Below the pieces are notes generated by a model. It was given only the letters and a program-made list of their open reading frames with translations, did not search any database and was not told the DNA's origin. Shown in pieces: positions 1 through 8,032 of a stretch of DNA of 64,000 bases (position 1 is the stretch's first letter; every line of letters starts with the position of its first letter). A program made the position numbers and the translations under genes. The stretch lies in the NCBI GenBank assembly GCA_910575475.1, contig CAJTGD010000006.1, forward strand, positions 1 through 64,000. The letters run 5' to 3'. This DNA is from Lachnospiraceae bacterium (GTDB lineage Bacteria > Bacillota > Clostridia > Lachnospirales > Lachnospiraceae).

Positions 1-83
1 CAGCTTGGCTAATTCGCAGGCAAGGTGAAACTGTTCCAGGTGTTCCCTGGCCTCTTTTCTTGTGATTTTTATTCTTGCTTCAT
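1..83 (-). pseudogene. 5' end of an unidentified gene running off the left edge, start out of frame
   Basis: Reading leftwards there is a good ribosome binding site (AGAGGAGG, 7 nt spacing) before an ATG at 83, but that frame stops after four codons (MKQE). The neighbouring frame from about 80 to 1 is open and protein-like, with a basic start (ARIKITRKEAREHLEQ) followed by an amphipathic stretch. One missing base just after the ATG would join the two. I see this as a frameshifted or mis-sequenced gene start. No family is recognisable from 27 residues. Confidence 0.35.
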
Positions 84-230
84 GGTAAAACCTCCTCTCT
101 TTTATGGGTAATGCGAAAAAATAGTTTTTTGGTTAATTCTATTATCTCTTATTTCCCCGTAAAATGGGAGGTTTTTTTATTAATTTTTTTTAAGCGTCAG
201 AGCTGCTGGCGTGATAAGAAAATATTTCAC

Positions 231-302
231 CTGTACGGTTGCAATCCGGAAGCTCAGTTTTATGCAATTTATTGCAATAAAACTGAGATTTTGGATTAGC
301 AG
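231..302. repeat. Palindromic repeat, family 1 (copy A)
   Basis: A long hairpin has the stem CTCAGTTTTATGCAA (253-267), the loop TTTA, and the matching arm ending in AAAACTGAG at 287. It is flanked by CTGTACGGTTGCAATCC on the left and GGATT on the right. The same outer sequence and the same TGCAATTTATTGCA centre occur at 31891 and 53835. The rest of 84-230 is AT-rich, with no gene seen. Confidence 0.8.
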
Positions 303-388
303 CCTACTCATAAATGAGCAAAAAGCAGCTGCGGTAGCAGACGTAAGAGTGCGTTAGCACGGTTTGTGCGAATGGATGTGTAATTTAC
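301..388 (-). repeat. Dispersed repeat, family 2 (copy 1, inverted)
   Basis: The complement of this stretch carries CATCCATTCGCACAAACCG, then GTGCTAACGCACTCTTACG and TCTGCTACCGCAGCTGC. It aligns closely with the copies at 21174-21280 and 26098-26212. It abuts the family 1 hairpin, so the two families lie side by side here. Confidence 0.75.
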
Positions 389-428
389 GTCATGGGCGTG
401 AAATCCCTATGGGGAATACCGCCGCAGT

Positions 429-725
429 TTACCAACGACGCCGGGATATGGAATCAAATAACCGTTCGCCGACCTTTACGATACTATTCAGCACATCGTC
501 GATCAGGTCAAGATCCACACCGCCGGCTACATTTTCAAGCTGGTCTTCGGAAAGCTCGCCGCCGTCCGCATTTTCCAGGCGGGATCTCAGGATTTCCACT
601 TCCTTTGCAGACATGGTAATTCCATTTTCTGCAAATAATGCGGATACCTGTTCCGGATTTTCCGCATTCAGCATTTTATTCAAAAATGCTTCGTCTTCCA
701 ATAAGGCATTTAATTTTTCCTGCAT
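429..725 (-). CDS. RiPP precursor with Nif11-like leader and RRRW tail (1)
   Basis: This 98-residue protein has an acidic helical N-terminal region of Nif11-like leader type (LNALLEDEAFLNKMLNAENP, residues 4-23), a LSEDQLENVAGG cleavage-type motif near residues 58-69 and a short core that ends in SISRRRW. The start is preceded by AAGGAGAATC. Double-Gly leader ends of this kind are usually cut by C39 peptidase-transporters, but none is seen in this window. The gene is the most distal of three tandem minus-strand precursor genes divergent from a radical SAM gene. The arginines of the core are a plausible substrate for the UPF0489 protein encoded at 3945. The product is unknown. Confidence 0.85.
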   Translation of the reverse strand: MQEKLNALLEDEAFLNKMLNAENPEQVSALFAENGITMSAKEVEILRSRLENADGGELSEDQLENVAGGVDLDLIDDVLNSIVKVGERLFDSISRRRW

Positions 726-765
726 ATATGATTCTCCTTTTTCATGAATGTAATGATGTACTGGT

Positions 766-1056
766 TTACCAGCGTCTGCGTGTCCAACGGTTCATGGCGT
801 CAACTCCATCGAGGAAAAAGTCTGTAAGTGTCTGGACTAATCCGCCGCCTGCGACCTCCTCCAGGTCAGACTCTGAAAGCTCTCCCTCTCCGGAAGCCTG
901 GCTTTCCAGCATGCTCTGGAGTTTGTTGATCTCCGGGATGGAGAGTGAGATGCCCTTTTGCTCCATAGCTTTCTGTACGTCTTCCGCGGTCTCCAGATCC
1001 ATCAGTTCCTGCATAAATTCCGGAGTCATAATAGTTTTCAACTGTTCTTTTTCCAT
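766..1056 (-). CDS. RiPP precursor with Nif11-like leader and RRRW tail (2)
   Basis: The 96-residue reading begins at the ATG at 1056, which has AAAGGAG eight bases upstream; an upstream in-frame ATG at 1074 lacks this. The leader (MTPEFMQELMDLETAEDVQK) matches the Nif11 pattern of paired acidic helices. It is followed by LSESDLEEVAGGG near residues 60-72 and a core that ends in NRWTRRRW. The core differs from its neighbours except for the last five residues, (S/T)RRRW. It lies 40 bp upstream of the first precursor gene and is probably co-transcribed with it. Confidence 0.85.
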   Translation of the reverse strand: MEKEQLKTIMTPEFMQELMDLETAEDVQKAMEQKGISLSIPEINKLQSMLESQASGEGELSESDLEEVAGGGLVQTLTDFFLDGVDAMNRWTRRRW

Positions 1057-1135
1057 GGTTTCTCCTTTCTGCAATTCCTGTTACTGCGAGCGCCCGGTCA
1101 GGGTGTGAACAGCAACACGTTACACTACCCTGCGG

Positions 1136-1303
1136 TTACCAGCGTCTGCGGGTGATCTTTTCGCCGATTCCGATTCCGGTCAGAGCCGTAGCGCCCCAGA
1201 CTGCGGCGGTCCAGAGCAGCAGGAATCCGCCCGCTACGTCTTCTAAGGCATCCTCAGACAATTCTCCCTCGCTGTCTGCATTTGTCAGCTTTTCTTCATT
1301 CAT
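1136..1303 (-). CDS. Short RiPP precursor with minimal leader and RRRW tail (3)
   Basis: A 55-codon gene begins MNEEKLTNADSEGELSEDAL, continues with EDVAGG (residues 21-26) and has a hydrophobic core with two tryptophans that ends in GEKITRRRW. It keeps the acidic double-Gly end of the leader but lacks the long Nif11 helices of its two neighbours, so it is a trimmed paralogue. AAGGGAG precedes the start. It is the promoter-proximal gene of the three and faces the maturase gene across about 220 bp. The triple repetition of the tail in otherwise unrelated cores is the main evidence that it is real. Confidence 0.8.
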   Translation of the reverse strand: MNEEKLTNADSEGELSEDALEDVAGGFLLLWTAAVWGATALTGIGIGEKITRRRW

Positions 1304-1341
1304 TTTGTGAAATTCTCCCTTCCGTTTTTTTGGTATATTCT

Positions 1342-1388
1342 GTAAACTGTTTACGCTATTTTATACACAGTTATCCGTAAACTGTTAC
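1342..1388. promoter_or_regulatory. Twin palindromes between precursors and maturase
   Basis: GTAAACTGTTTAC (1342-1354) and GTAAACTGTTAC (1377-1388) are near-identical palindromes whose starts lie 35 bp apart in the divergent intergenic region. The spacing and symmetry suggest a dimeric repressor or activator site that controls both directions. No cognate regulator gene is identifiable next to the cluster. Confidence 0.5.
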
Positions 1389-1524
1389 ACGGCGGAGGAA
1401 GATAAATCGAGTTCCGAAAAAAGATAGAAAATGAATTGCTATTTTATTTTCAGGGCTGTATCGCCTTTACTTCAATGTTTGAAACAAACTTTTTTCATCA
1501 AAAACGGAAGGAGGTAAAAAGAAT

Positions 1525-3370
1525 ATGTGTGAGATCTTAGATCAGGTTGAAAACCGCGGAATCTAAAAAAGCATAACATTGCGTTCGCCTGACAACCTGC
1601 AAAAAAAGCAATACCCCGCATTGTTCGGCCAGAAGACTTCGTTCGCCCTTGCGAATATCTCCGCCCAATACGGCGACCTAGAAACCCGGGAGACGGTGCA
1701 GGAAATCTCCCTCACCAGCGGGGAAAAAAGCTGCGACTATTCCATCCGGATCGACTGTGGATCAAACCAATACGTAAAAGAATACTGGCTGGAGCTGGAT
1801 GAAGACTCCTGCCGTTCACTGCCCATCACCCCCTGCTGGTTTGTGGACGCGTCAGCCGTGCGTCCGGGGGCAGACCTTGCCTGGCTGAGAGAGCAGGTGA
1901 TGCCGAACCTGCTGTCCCCAGAGGAGCTCCAGTCCATCTGGCCCACCTTCGAGCGCTGTGTCGGCGCAATGACAGGCAGGGTGAAAAAGCTTTACCAGAT
2001 CGGCGTCATGGAAGGCAGGCAGAACCGGAGGATGCGCCTGTTCCTGGATGACATGAAGCCCCGGGATATCCGGGATTACCTGGCGGAGCTGGACTGGCCG
2101 GGGGATCCGGACCGGCTGTGCGTTCTGCTGGACCGCTTGTCTCCTTATGCGGACAAAGGGCAGTTTATCATTGATTTTGATGCCGCGGAAACCGGCATTT
2201 CGGAAAAAATAGGGATCAATTTCGGCACCCGTACCAAAAAACAGGAGGAAATAGAGCGGCTTCTGGATTACTTTTGCGCGGAAGGGCTATGCCGGGAGGA
2301 TAAGAAAGCGGATGTGCTGCGGTTTAACGCACGTTATCCGTCCCACACCCCATACATTCAAAATGACATTTCCCATTTTAAGATTCCATTCCAAAAAGAC
2401 AGGATCCTGGGTGCCAAGGCGTACTTGAGGCAGGGAAATGTGCCCCCAGTGCTACTGCGACTTAAACCGCGGACGGGACCTGTCTCCAGATCAGGCAAGA
2501 TACTGGCTGGACGAGGCGGCAAAGGCCGGAGTCCGGGTCGTAAATTTGAGCGGCGGCGAGACCATGTGCTATCCTCACATTTACGAGGTGACAGAATACG
2601 CGGCGAGTCTGGGGATGGAGGTCAACATTGCCGTGTCGGGATATCATTTCGGAGAACAGGAGATCTGGCGGTTTGTAAATGCCGGGATCGGGGATATCTG
2701 CGTGTCCCTCAACGGCCCCACAGAGGAAATCAATTCCTTCACAAGAGACGGATATGACCTGGCGCTTCGAGCCCTGGAAAGCCTGAAAAATGCCGGATTT
2801 CCGAGAACCTGCATCAACTGGGTGATGCACGGCAGCAATGCGGACACCTTAGGGGAAATGATCGCGCTGGCCGAGCAGTACCAGGCGCGCTCCCTGTGCG
2901 TCATGGTCTTCAAGCCGGACGCCTCCCATCAGCGGAAATCCGTGCCGTCCGGGGAGCAGATCATCCGGGCGGCGAAGCGGATCAAGGGATATAAAGGAAC
3001 CGTGTCGATCGAGGTCGAGAGCTGCTTTTCCCAATTGCGCGCGCTGGTGCAGAACGGCTATTTACTGAACCGCAACGTCGGCATCGAGCGGGGCTGCGGG
3101 GCCGGAAGAGACGCCGTATCGATCAACGTGGAGGGGCGGATCACCCCCTGCCGTCACATGGAACTGGAGGAAATGTACCAGAGCATTGAGGATTACTGGA
3201 ACCACTCTGAGGTACTCAAAAAGCTCCGCCGTGTGGAAGAGGACAAGCAAAAGCCCTGCGCGGACTGCCGTTTCCGGGAGAACTGTCTGCCCTGCGCGGC
3301 GGTGAACCTAAAGCTTCGGGGGGAGATCTTCATGGGAGAAGAGGGGTGCGCTCTGGCAGATATCCGCTGA
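1525..3370 (+). pseudogene. Radical SAM/SPASM RiPP maturase, interrupted by a stop and a frame break
   Basis: An ATG at 1525 with an ideal GGAGG site opens a frame that stops at TAA 1564 after 13 codons; the same frame then stays open to about 2425 (roughly 290 residues of an N-terminal region I do not recognise). The catalytic part continues one frame over from about 2430: CPQCYCD, NLSGGET (a radical SAM glycine motif), and a SPASM-type C-terminus with GCGAGRD, a CRHME segment and CADCRFRENCLPC. Only two of the three CxxxCxxC cysteines are encoded; the frame break falls where the first should be. The divergent precursors argue it modified the RRRW peptides. Either this copy is dead or the sequence has an error here. 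Confidence 0.75.
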
Positions 3371-3400
3371 ATCCTCACTGCTGCAAAAAATAGCTGCCTG

Positions 3401-3826
3401 TACCGGGCATTTTCCGTATTTGTATACCGGGGAAATAAAATGCTCCTGCAGAAGAGGAGCGCCGAAAAATACCACTCCGGCGGTCTGTGGACCAATGCCT
3501 GCTGTTCCCATCCCCGGCAGGGAGAGGAATTGTCCGAAGCGGTGGAAAGACGGCTGAAGGAGGAGCTCGGCGTCCGAATGCCTGTGGAAGAGCTGTATTC
3601 CTTCGTCTACCGGGCGCAGTTTGAAAACGGACTGACCGAGTACGAATACGACCATGTATTTCTGGGGGAATACGATGGGGAGATCCGGCTCAACGAAGAG
3701 GAAGCCAGCGAGATCCGATGGATGGATATGGACGAGCTGGCGGAGGACCTGTGGAAGAATCCGGAAAAATACACGGCCTGGTTTCTCATCGCGGCGCCGC
3801 AGGTTCTGCGGAGATTTAAAGCCTAA
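3401..3826 (+). pseudogene. idi: Isopentenyl-diphosphate isomerase type I, 5'-truncated remnant
   Basis: The frame reads YRAFSVFVYRGNK, then LLQKRSAEKYHSGGLWTNA, CCSHP and EYEYDHVFLGEYDG. These are hallmark segments of the Nudix-fold type I enzyme that interconverts isopentenyl and dimethylallyl diphosphate. Homology starts abruptly at 3401, and the 40-50 residues that normally precede it are absent. The only ATG (3440) would discard the first strand as well. It begins 31 bp after the maturase stop without a clear ribosome site. I infer a fragment left at a recombination junction rather than a working enzyme. Confidence 0.75.
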
Positions 3827-3944
3827 CCCGGACAAGCCGGAACCAAAATGCGCAGGAAATTGCTTCTAAGCGCCTAATCAAGTCTGCCGTACAAAGAAAC
3901 CATATTTGCCGCGGCACGGCAGAATGTATTGGAGGAACACAAAA

Positions 3945-4820
3945 ATGAGCATACCGCTTTACCGCATGGAAGAGCACAATGAAGCCTACTACTACTGGAA
4001 CCTGTTTATCGAAAAAGGCTACATAGGAAAAAGCGGTAATTATCTGCTGCACGTAGACCACCACGACGACATGGAGAGCGGCGGCTACGAATGGGATTTC
4101 ACCCGCCCGGACATTTCGCCCGACGAGGCGCGGAAGCTTGCCTACGGTAGGCTGGGGATCGCGGATTTCATCGTCCCCGCCGTTTACCAGGGCATTTTCT
4201 CGGATGTCCATATCGTCAAAAATCTGGTTCGCAGGCCCATGGTCCAGGAGGAGCAGTTCATAAAATGCACCGGCGGCTGTGAGCTTACCCGGGGAAAGAT
4301 GATCCCCTTCCTGCATGCCTCCTGGCGGGGAAAGGCGGACAGCCCATACCGTTTTTTCACATGGAGGGAAGGCTGCTTCGAGCCGGTCGCTATTGAGAAG
4401 GACATTGTGCTGGACATCGACCTGGATTATTTCTGCTGGGATGATTCCCTGAAAAGCGTGCCGCCCAAACGTGTGGAGATTACTGCCCAGGCATATGAGG
4501 AATTTGTCCGAAACCCGTACCACCCCTTCCGGATCCTGCCCAAGCGGCTGCTGCGCGGTGAGGAGGACGCGGGCAGGTATTATCTGGTGTACGAGGAGCA
4601 CATTCCGAAAAAGGAACCTCCCGCCCGGGAAAGGATCCTGAAAAGGATGGACAAACTGCTCTCCTGGTTCGCGGAGTGCAGGATCGAGCCGAAGGTGATC
4701 GACATCTGCCGCTCCCGGTATTCCGGCTATCTGCCTGCCGGCGTGTATCCCTGGCTGGAGGAGGAACTGCTCCGAAGGCTTCGGAGCATGATGGAGATAG
4801 AGATTTATACGAGATTATGA
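3945..4820 (+). CDS. UPF0489 family protein, putative peptide arginase of the RiPP cluster
   Basis: This 291-residue protein starts at the ATG at 3945, behind GGAGG. It carries HVDHHDDM (about residue 35) and DIDLDYF (about residue 155), an Asp/His-rich pair like the manganese-binding motifs of ureohydrolases. Members of UPF0489 such as OspR are known to hydrolyse peptide arginines to ornithine plus urea during RiPP maturation. Three nearby precursors end in RRRW, which makes Arg-to-Orn conversion of the tail a strong inference here. The gene looks intact, unlike the maturase. Whether this family member is active, and on which arginines, cannot be told from sequence. Confidence 0.78.
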   Translation: MSIPLYRMEEHNEAYYYWNLFIEKGYIGKSGNYLLHVDHHDDMESGGYEWDFTRPDISPDEARKLAYGRLGIADFIVPAVYQGIFSDVHIVKNLVRRPMVQEEQFIKCTGGCELTRGKMIPFLHASWRGKADSPYRFFTWREGCFEPVAIEKDIVLDIDLDYFCWDDSLKSVPPKRVEITAQAYEEFVRNPYHPFRILPKRLLRGEEDAGRYYLVYEEHIPKKEPPARERILKRMDKLLSWFAECRIEPKVIDICRSRYSGYLPAGVYPWLEEELLRRLRSMMEIEIYTRL

Positions 4821-4841
4821 TAAAAGAAAGGACGGACTATC

Positions 4842-5141
4842 ATGAAGGTGACATTTGAACAGAGAGAAGACGAACTGGTGCTGCACACGGAAGGAAGGAT
4901 CGATACCTACACGGCGGAGGATTTTGAAAAAGAACTCCTGTCGGGGATCGGAAGGGCGGACTGCGTCCGGTTGGATTTTGAACAGGTGCAGTACGTTTCC
5001 AGCGCCGGCCTCCGGGCACTCTTGAACGGACAGAAAAAGGTCAACAGTGAGGATAAGGAAATGATCCTGTGCAACGTAAACAGCATGGTAGAGGAAGTAT
5101 TTGAATCCACCGGATTTATTGACATTCTTACGGTAGAATAG
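4842..5141 (+). CDS. STAS-domain anti-sigma factor antagonist-like protein
   Basis: A single STAS domain of 99 residues carries the conserved VQYVSSAGLRALL segment, in which a serine of the SSAGLR motif is normally phosphorylated by a partner kinase (as in SpoIIAA and RsbV). The start is 22 bp after the UPF0489 gene, so the two may be co-transcribed. The expected partner kinase follows at 5150 but is reduced to a stub, leaving this antagonist without an obvious local partner. Confidence 0.85.
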   Translation: MKVTFEQREDELVLHTEGRIDTYTAEDFEKELLSGIGRADCVRLDFEQVQYVSSAGLRALLNGQKKVNSEDKEMILCNVNSMVEEVFESTGFIDILTVE

Positions 5142-5149
5142 GAGCGGCT

Positions 5150-5212
5150 ATGAAAACATTAGAGGTGGAAGCAACGAAGCAGTCATTGATGGAGCTGACA
5201 GAACTGTTATGA
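5150..5212 (+). pseudogene. Truncated anti-sigma factor kinase (RsbW-like) stub
   Basis: Eight bases after the STAS gene, an ATG with GGAG upstream encodes MKTLEVEATKQSLMELTELL and then stops at TGA 5210. The start resembles RsbW-type ATPases, and the order STAS then kinase is typical. No downstream frame resumes the GHKL fold before the opposing regulator remnant. I read it as a gene cut at about codon 20. From 5213 to 5345 I see no gene. Confidence 0.5.
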
Positions 5213-5345
5213 ATGGAAGGAAGGGTATAACCGGATCTCCTTCGAGAAAAAGTGGAGGGCGGCGTAGCGCCGGGCATGCCAGCGCCCTGTGCAGACAGGC
5301 AGGATGGGCTTAGGAACTGTATGGAAATGATCTCCCTGCAGTTCC

Positions 5346-6077
5346 TTATATTGCGCCCTTCCTTGCCAGATGGAATAAAAATTGCTGGTACTGATTTTTC
5401 AGTTCCCCGCGGCTGTTTCTGGAGAGGACGATCTCTTTCCCGTTTTGCAGGACCACATGGTCAAAATAAAAGGACTCTATGTATTTCATATTTACAATGT
5501 AGCTTCTCTGCGCCTTCATGAACGAAACCCCGTCCAGAAGTTCAAACAGTGCGTCCAGGGATGTATAGGTCTGAAAATTTTTTTTTCTGTATGGATGGTA
5601 CAGACTTTATTGAATACTTCAATATACAGGATATTTTCCATTGGTATGGGAACGGTTCCCAGACTGGTTTTTATCTTCAAAAGCTTCGATTCCGCGTCTC
5701 CAGGCCGGGGGAGGCAGCGCCGGAGCGCTTCCTGGACCGCCTCCTTTGTCAAAGGCTTCAGAAGATAATGAGCGGCGTTCAGTGCAAAAGCCTCCAGAGC
5801 ATGCTCCCGGCTGTTTGTTGTGAAGATGAATCGGGTTTGTCCTGTCAGACCGGCGTCCCTTGCGGTCTCGATCCCGCTGATCCCGTTCATATAGATATCC
5901 ATGAAAATAATATCGGGGGGTATTTTTTTTACGAAGAGTAGTAAGGAAATCCTCTCCGGAAAAGAATCGGGTGATCCTTGCGGTCAGGTCCAGTTCGCCG
6001 CACGCAGAATGCAGGCAGGTTTCGAGAAAACGAAGGTCATTTTCGTCGTCCTCGCATATGGCAATATTCAGATACAC
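5346..6077 (-). pseudogene. LytTR-family response regulator with two frame breaks
   Basis: The gene starts at a GTG at 6077 (AAAGGAG upstream) with a receiver domain (LNIAICEDDENDLRF). It jumps frame near the T8/G6 tracts around 5920-5936 into IFMDIYMNGISGIE and FIFTTNSREHALEAF, and jumps again at the T9 tract near 5579-5588. It ends as a LytTR DNA-binding domain (RSYIVNMKYIES, then LSRNSRGELKNQYQQFL). The two shifts are in opposite directions and both lie at homopolymers, so either a sequencing error or true decay is possible. The intact protein would be an AgrA/VirR-like regulator of about 240 residues. No sensor kinase lies beside it. Confidence 0.8.
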
Positions 6078-6108
6078 ATCATCAGCTCCTTTCACGGTTT
6101 CACAAAGG

Positions 6109-6199
6109 CATGCCCAAGGGCATCCCATTCTGGACATGCGGCCGATTCATAAGGTATATCCAAGGGTATTCCATTCTGGACATGCGGCCATTTTATAAG
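6109..6199. repeat. 46-bp direct repeat upstream of the LytTR gene
   Basis: ATTCTGGACATGCGGCC occurs at 6127-6143 and 6173-6189. Each copy is preceded by a small hairpin with an AA loop, TGCCC-AA-GGGCA and TATCC-AA-GGGTA, whose stem bases change together. The pair lies between the divergent starts of the regulator and the metallopeptidase-like gene. Confidence 0.6.
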
Positions 6200-6251
6200 T
6201 ATACCAAATATCTGGTTGGGGGACAAAGGAAATCATCCGTGATTTCGTAAA

Positions 6252-6683
6252 ATGTATGTTTTCGGGTGTGAAATGAAGGTTCTGCCCGGTGAAGCAGGGT
6301 TTTCAGAGGAGGAATGGATCCGGCACTCCCGGATCATCCGGACCTGGCATGAACTGGCCCATGTGGTCAGCGGACGCCTCTATCCGGACAACCGGGAATC
6401 CATCCGGGATGAAGTGGTGGCTGACTGCATCGGCCTGACCGCCGCTTTTGGAACCTATGACCTGCGCCTGGCTCGGCTGTTCCTGGGGATCACGGACGAG
6501 AGATATCGGCCGGGAGGCAGGCTGGAGAACTACCTGTCCGGACAGGATGCGGGAAGCGAGGCGTCCCGGGAGCTGCTGGAACGGGTACGGCGGATCATGG
6601 AAGCGCTGGATGGAACGGCTGACGGCAAAGAGCCGTTTGAGCGCCTGCGGGAGATGGAAGAAGGGAGGATCGGAGTTGTTTAG
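6252..6683 (+). CDS. Metallopeptidase-like (HExxH) protein, probably N-terminally truncated
   Basis: The 143-residue frame holds WHELAHVVSGRLYP followed by RDEVVADCIGL, a zincin-type HELAH plus downstream Glu/Asp arrangement, then AFGTYDLRLARLFLGI and GGRLENY. I do not recognise the family with confidence. The region before the HExxH helix is only about 35 residues and the start has no convincing ribosome site, so the 5' part may be lost. It converges with the DUF4143 ATPase gene, and the two stops overlap by 4 bp. Confidence 0.55.
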   Translation: MYVFGCEMKVLPGEAGFSEEEWIRHSRIIRTWHELAHVVSGRLYPDNRESIRDEVVADCIGLTAAFGTYDLRLARLFLGITDERYRPGGRLENYLSGQDAGSEASRELLERVRRIMEALDGTADGKEPFERLREMEEGRIGVV

Positions 6684-8032
6684 AGAAAAGGCGTCATATA
6701 AACCGGCAGATACAGAATCCGGTCCTCTTCCTTCAGATCCTCCGTATGCAGTACATAAGGAATATGCAGCTGCTCTCCATACTTCTCCTGGAATTTCTTA
6801 ATGGAAGACAGGGTATAATTTTTCCCGGACTTGACCTCGATGGGGGAAATGTTATGGCGGCTGCTGATCTTGCTCTTTGCAATCAAAAAATCAATCTCCA
6901 TTCGGGATGCCGCGTCGCTGCGGGAGGAATTTGCATAAAAGTACAGCTTATGCCCGCCGGCAGTCAGCATCTGCGCGACTGCATTTTCCAGGATCATTCC
7001 CATGTTCACTTCCAATTTATCCAACAATAATTTTTTGTAGATCTCTCCGCTTACGATCCCATTTTCATCAAAGGCATGGCTGACCAGCAGTCCGGTATCC
7101 CCCATATAGCATTTCAGGAGTGTGCGGTCGCGGTTCAGATTCAGGCCGATATTCGGCTCGGTGGAATTATAGCAGTTATTCACGATCATGGCATCGGACA
7201 GCCAGAAAAGCGCGTCCTTATATTCATCAAACCGTGCCCCCTGTTTCAGAGAAGACAGCTTAAAGTGCCGGTTTTGATTTTTCAGCTGGGAGGGCAGTTC
7301 ATCATAGATCGCTTCTACCTTCAACTCCTCTCCCCCTGCATGCTTGCGGATGTCGTCCCGGTAAAGGTTCAGGATCCTGCGCTTCACCTGGTCTACCTGG
7401 TCAAAATCACGGCTGGAAATAAATGCATCCACAGCCTGAGGCATTCCGCCGACGATCAGATATTGGCGGAACAGATCCATGGCTTTCCGGTGCAATGCCT
7501 GGCCAAGCGGCTTTTTTCTGTCATAGCAGTTCTGAATGAGATCCATCATGGTTTCATGGCCCGCGGCCCAGAGAAATTCTTCAAAATCCATGGGATATAG
7601 ATTGATGTGATCTTCTTCGGACGGAATCAGGATATCCTTCACATTTTCCCGGATGGAAATGAGGGATCCGGTTTCAATATAATCATAACGCCCGTCGGCA
7701 ACCAGATATTTGACGGCGCTTCTGGCTCTGGGGAAGAGCTGGATCTCATCCAGGATGATCACAGACTCACGGTCATACAGCTTTGTGTTAAAAAATGTCG
7801 TAAGCTTCAGGAAAAATGTGTCCATATCTCCCAGATCATGGAGAAATATGTCCCGGATCTGGGAATCAACCAGGTTGAAATCGATCAGGATATAGGAACG
7901 GTATTCCGCCTTGGCAAATTCTTCCGCAATGTAGCTTTTCCCGACACGGCGGGCGCCCTGCACTAAAAGCGCGCTTTTTCCGCCGCTTTTTTCTTTCCAC
8001 TGCAGCAGAAGGTCATATATTTTTCTGCGCAT
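6680..8032 (-). CDS. AAA family ATPase with DUF4143
   Basis: This is a 450-residue protein. The start at 8032 is set by AGGAGG eight bases upstream of MRRKIYDLL, not by the longer open frame. It has Walker A GARRVGKS (about residue 25), Walker B SVIILDEIQ (about residue 86), a long helical middle and a C-terminal DUF4143 nuclease-like part with EIDFLIAKS and PIEVKSGKNY. This is a very common, functionally undefined prokaryotic family of about 400-480 residues. The four-fold 33-bp repeat at 8178-8292 upstream is likely its control region. Confidence 0.9.
   Translation of the reverse strand: MRRKIYDLLLQWKEKSGGKSALLVQGARRVGKSYIAEEFAKAEYRSYILIDFNLVDSQIRDIFLHDLGDMDTFFLKLTTFFNTKLYDRESVIILDEIQLFPRARSAVKYLVADGRYDYIETGSLISIRENVKDILIPSEEDHINLYPMDFEEFLWAAGHETMMDLIQNCYDRKKPLGQALHRKAMDLFRQYLIVGGMPQAVDAFISSRDFDQVDQVKRRILNLYRDDIRKHAGGEELKVEAIYDELPSQLKNQNRHFKLSSLKQGARFDEYKDALFWLSDAMIVNNCYNSTEPNIGLNLNRDRTLLKCYMGDTGLLVSHAFDENGIVSGEIYKKLLLDKLEVNMGMILENAVAQMLTAGGHKLYFYANSSRSDAASRMEIDFLIAKSKISSRHNISPIEVKSGKNYTLSSIKKFQEKYGEQLHIPYVLHTEDLKEEDRILYLPVYMTPFL

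Noticed and set aside
364..747. Plus-strand open frame over the first precursor
   Set aside because: It is the antisense of the precursor gene, with Ser/Arg-rich shadow composition and no ribosome site.
429..1303. Three-residue cyclophane (triceptide) interpretation of RRRW
   Set aside because: The aromatic residue is the last one, whereas those crosslinks need two residues after it.
1737..1946. Minus-strand frame inside the maturase N-terminal part
   Set aside because: No ribosome site and low-complexity shadow composition; the plus strand explains the region.
5382..5941. Plus-strand frames opposite the LytTR remnant
   Set aside because: They lack motifs. The minus strand gives clear receiver and LytTR segments despite its shifts.
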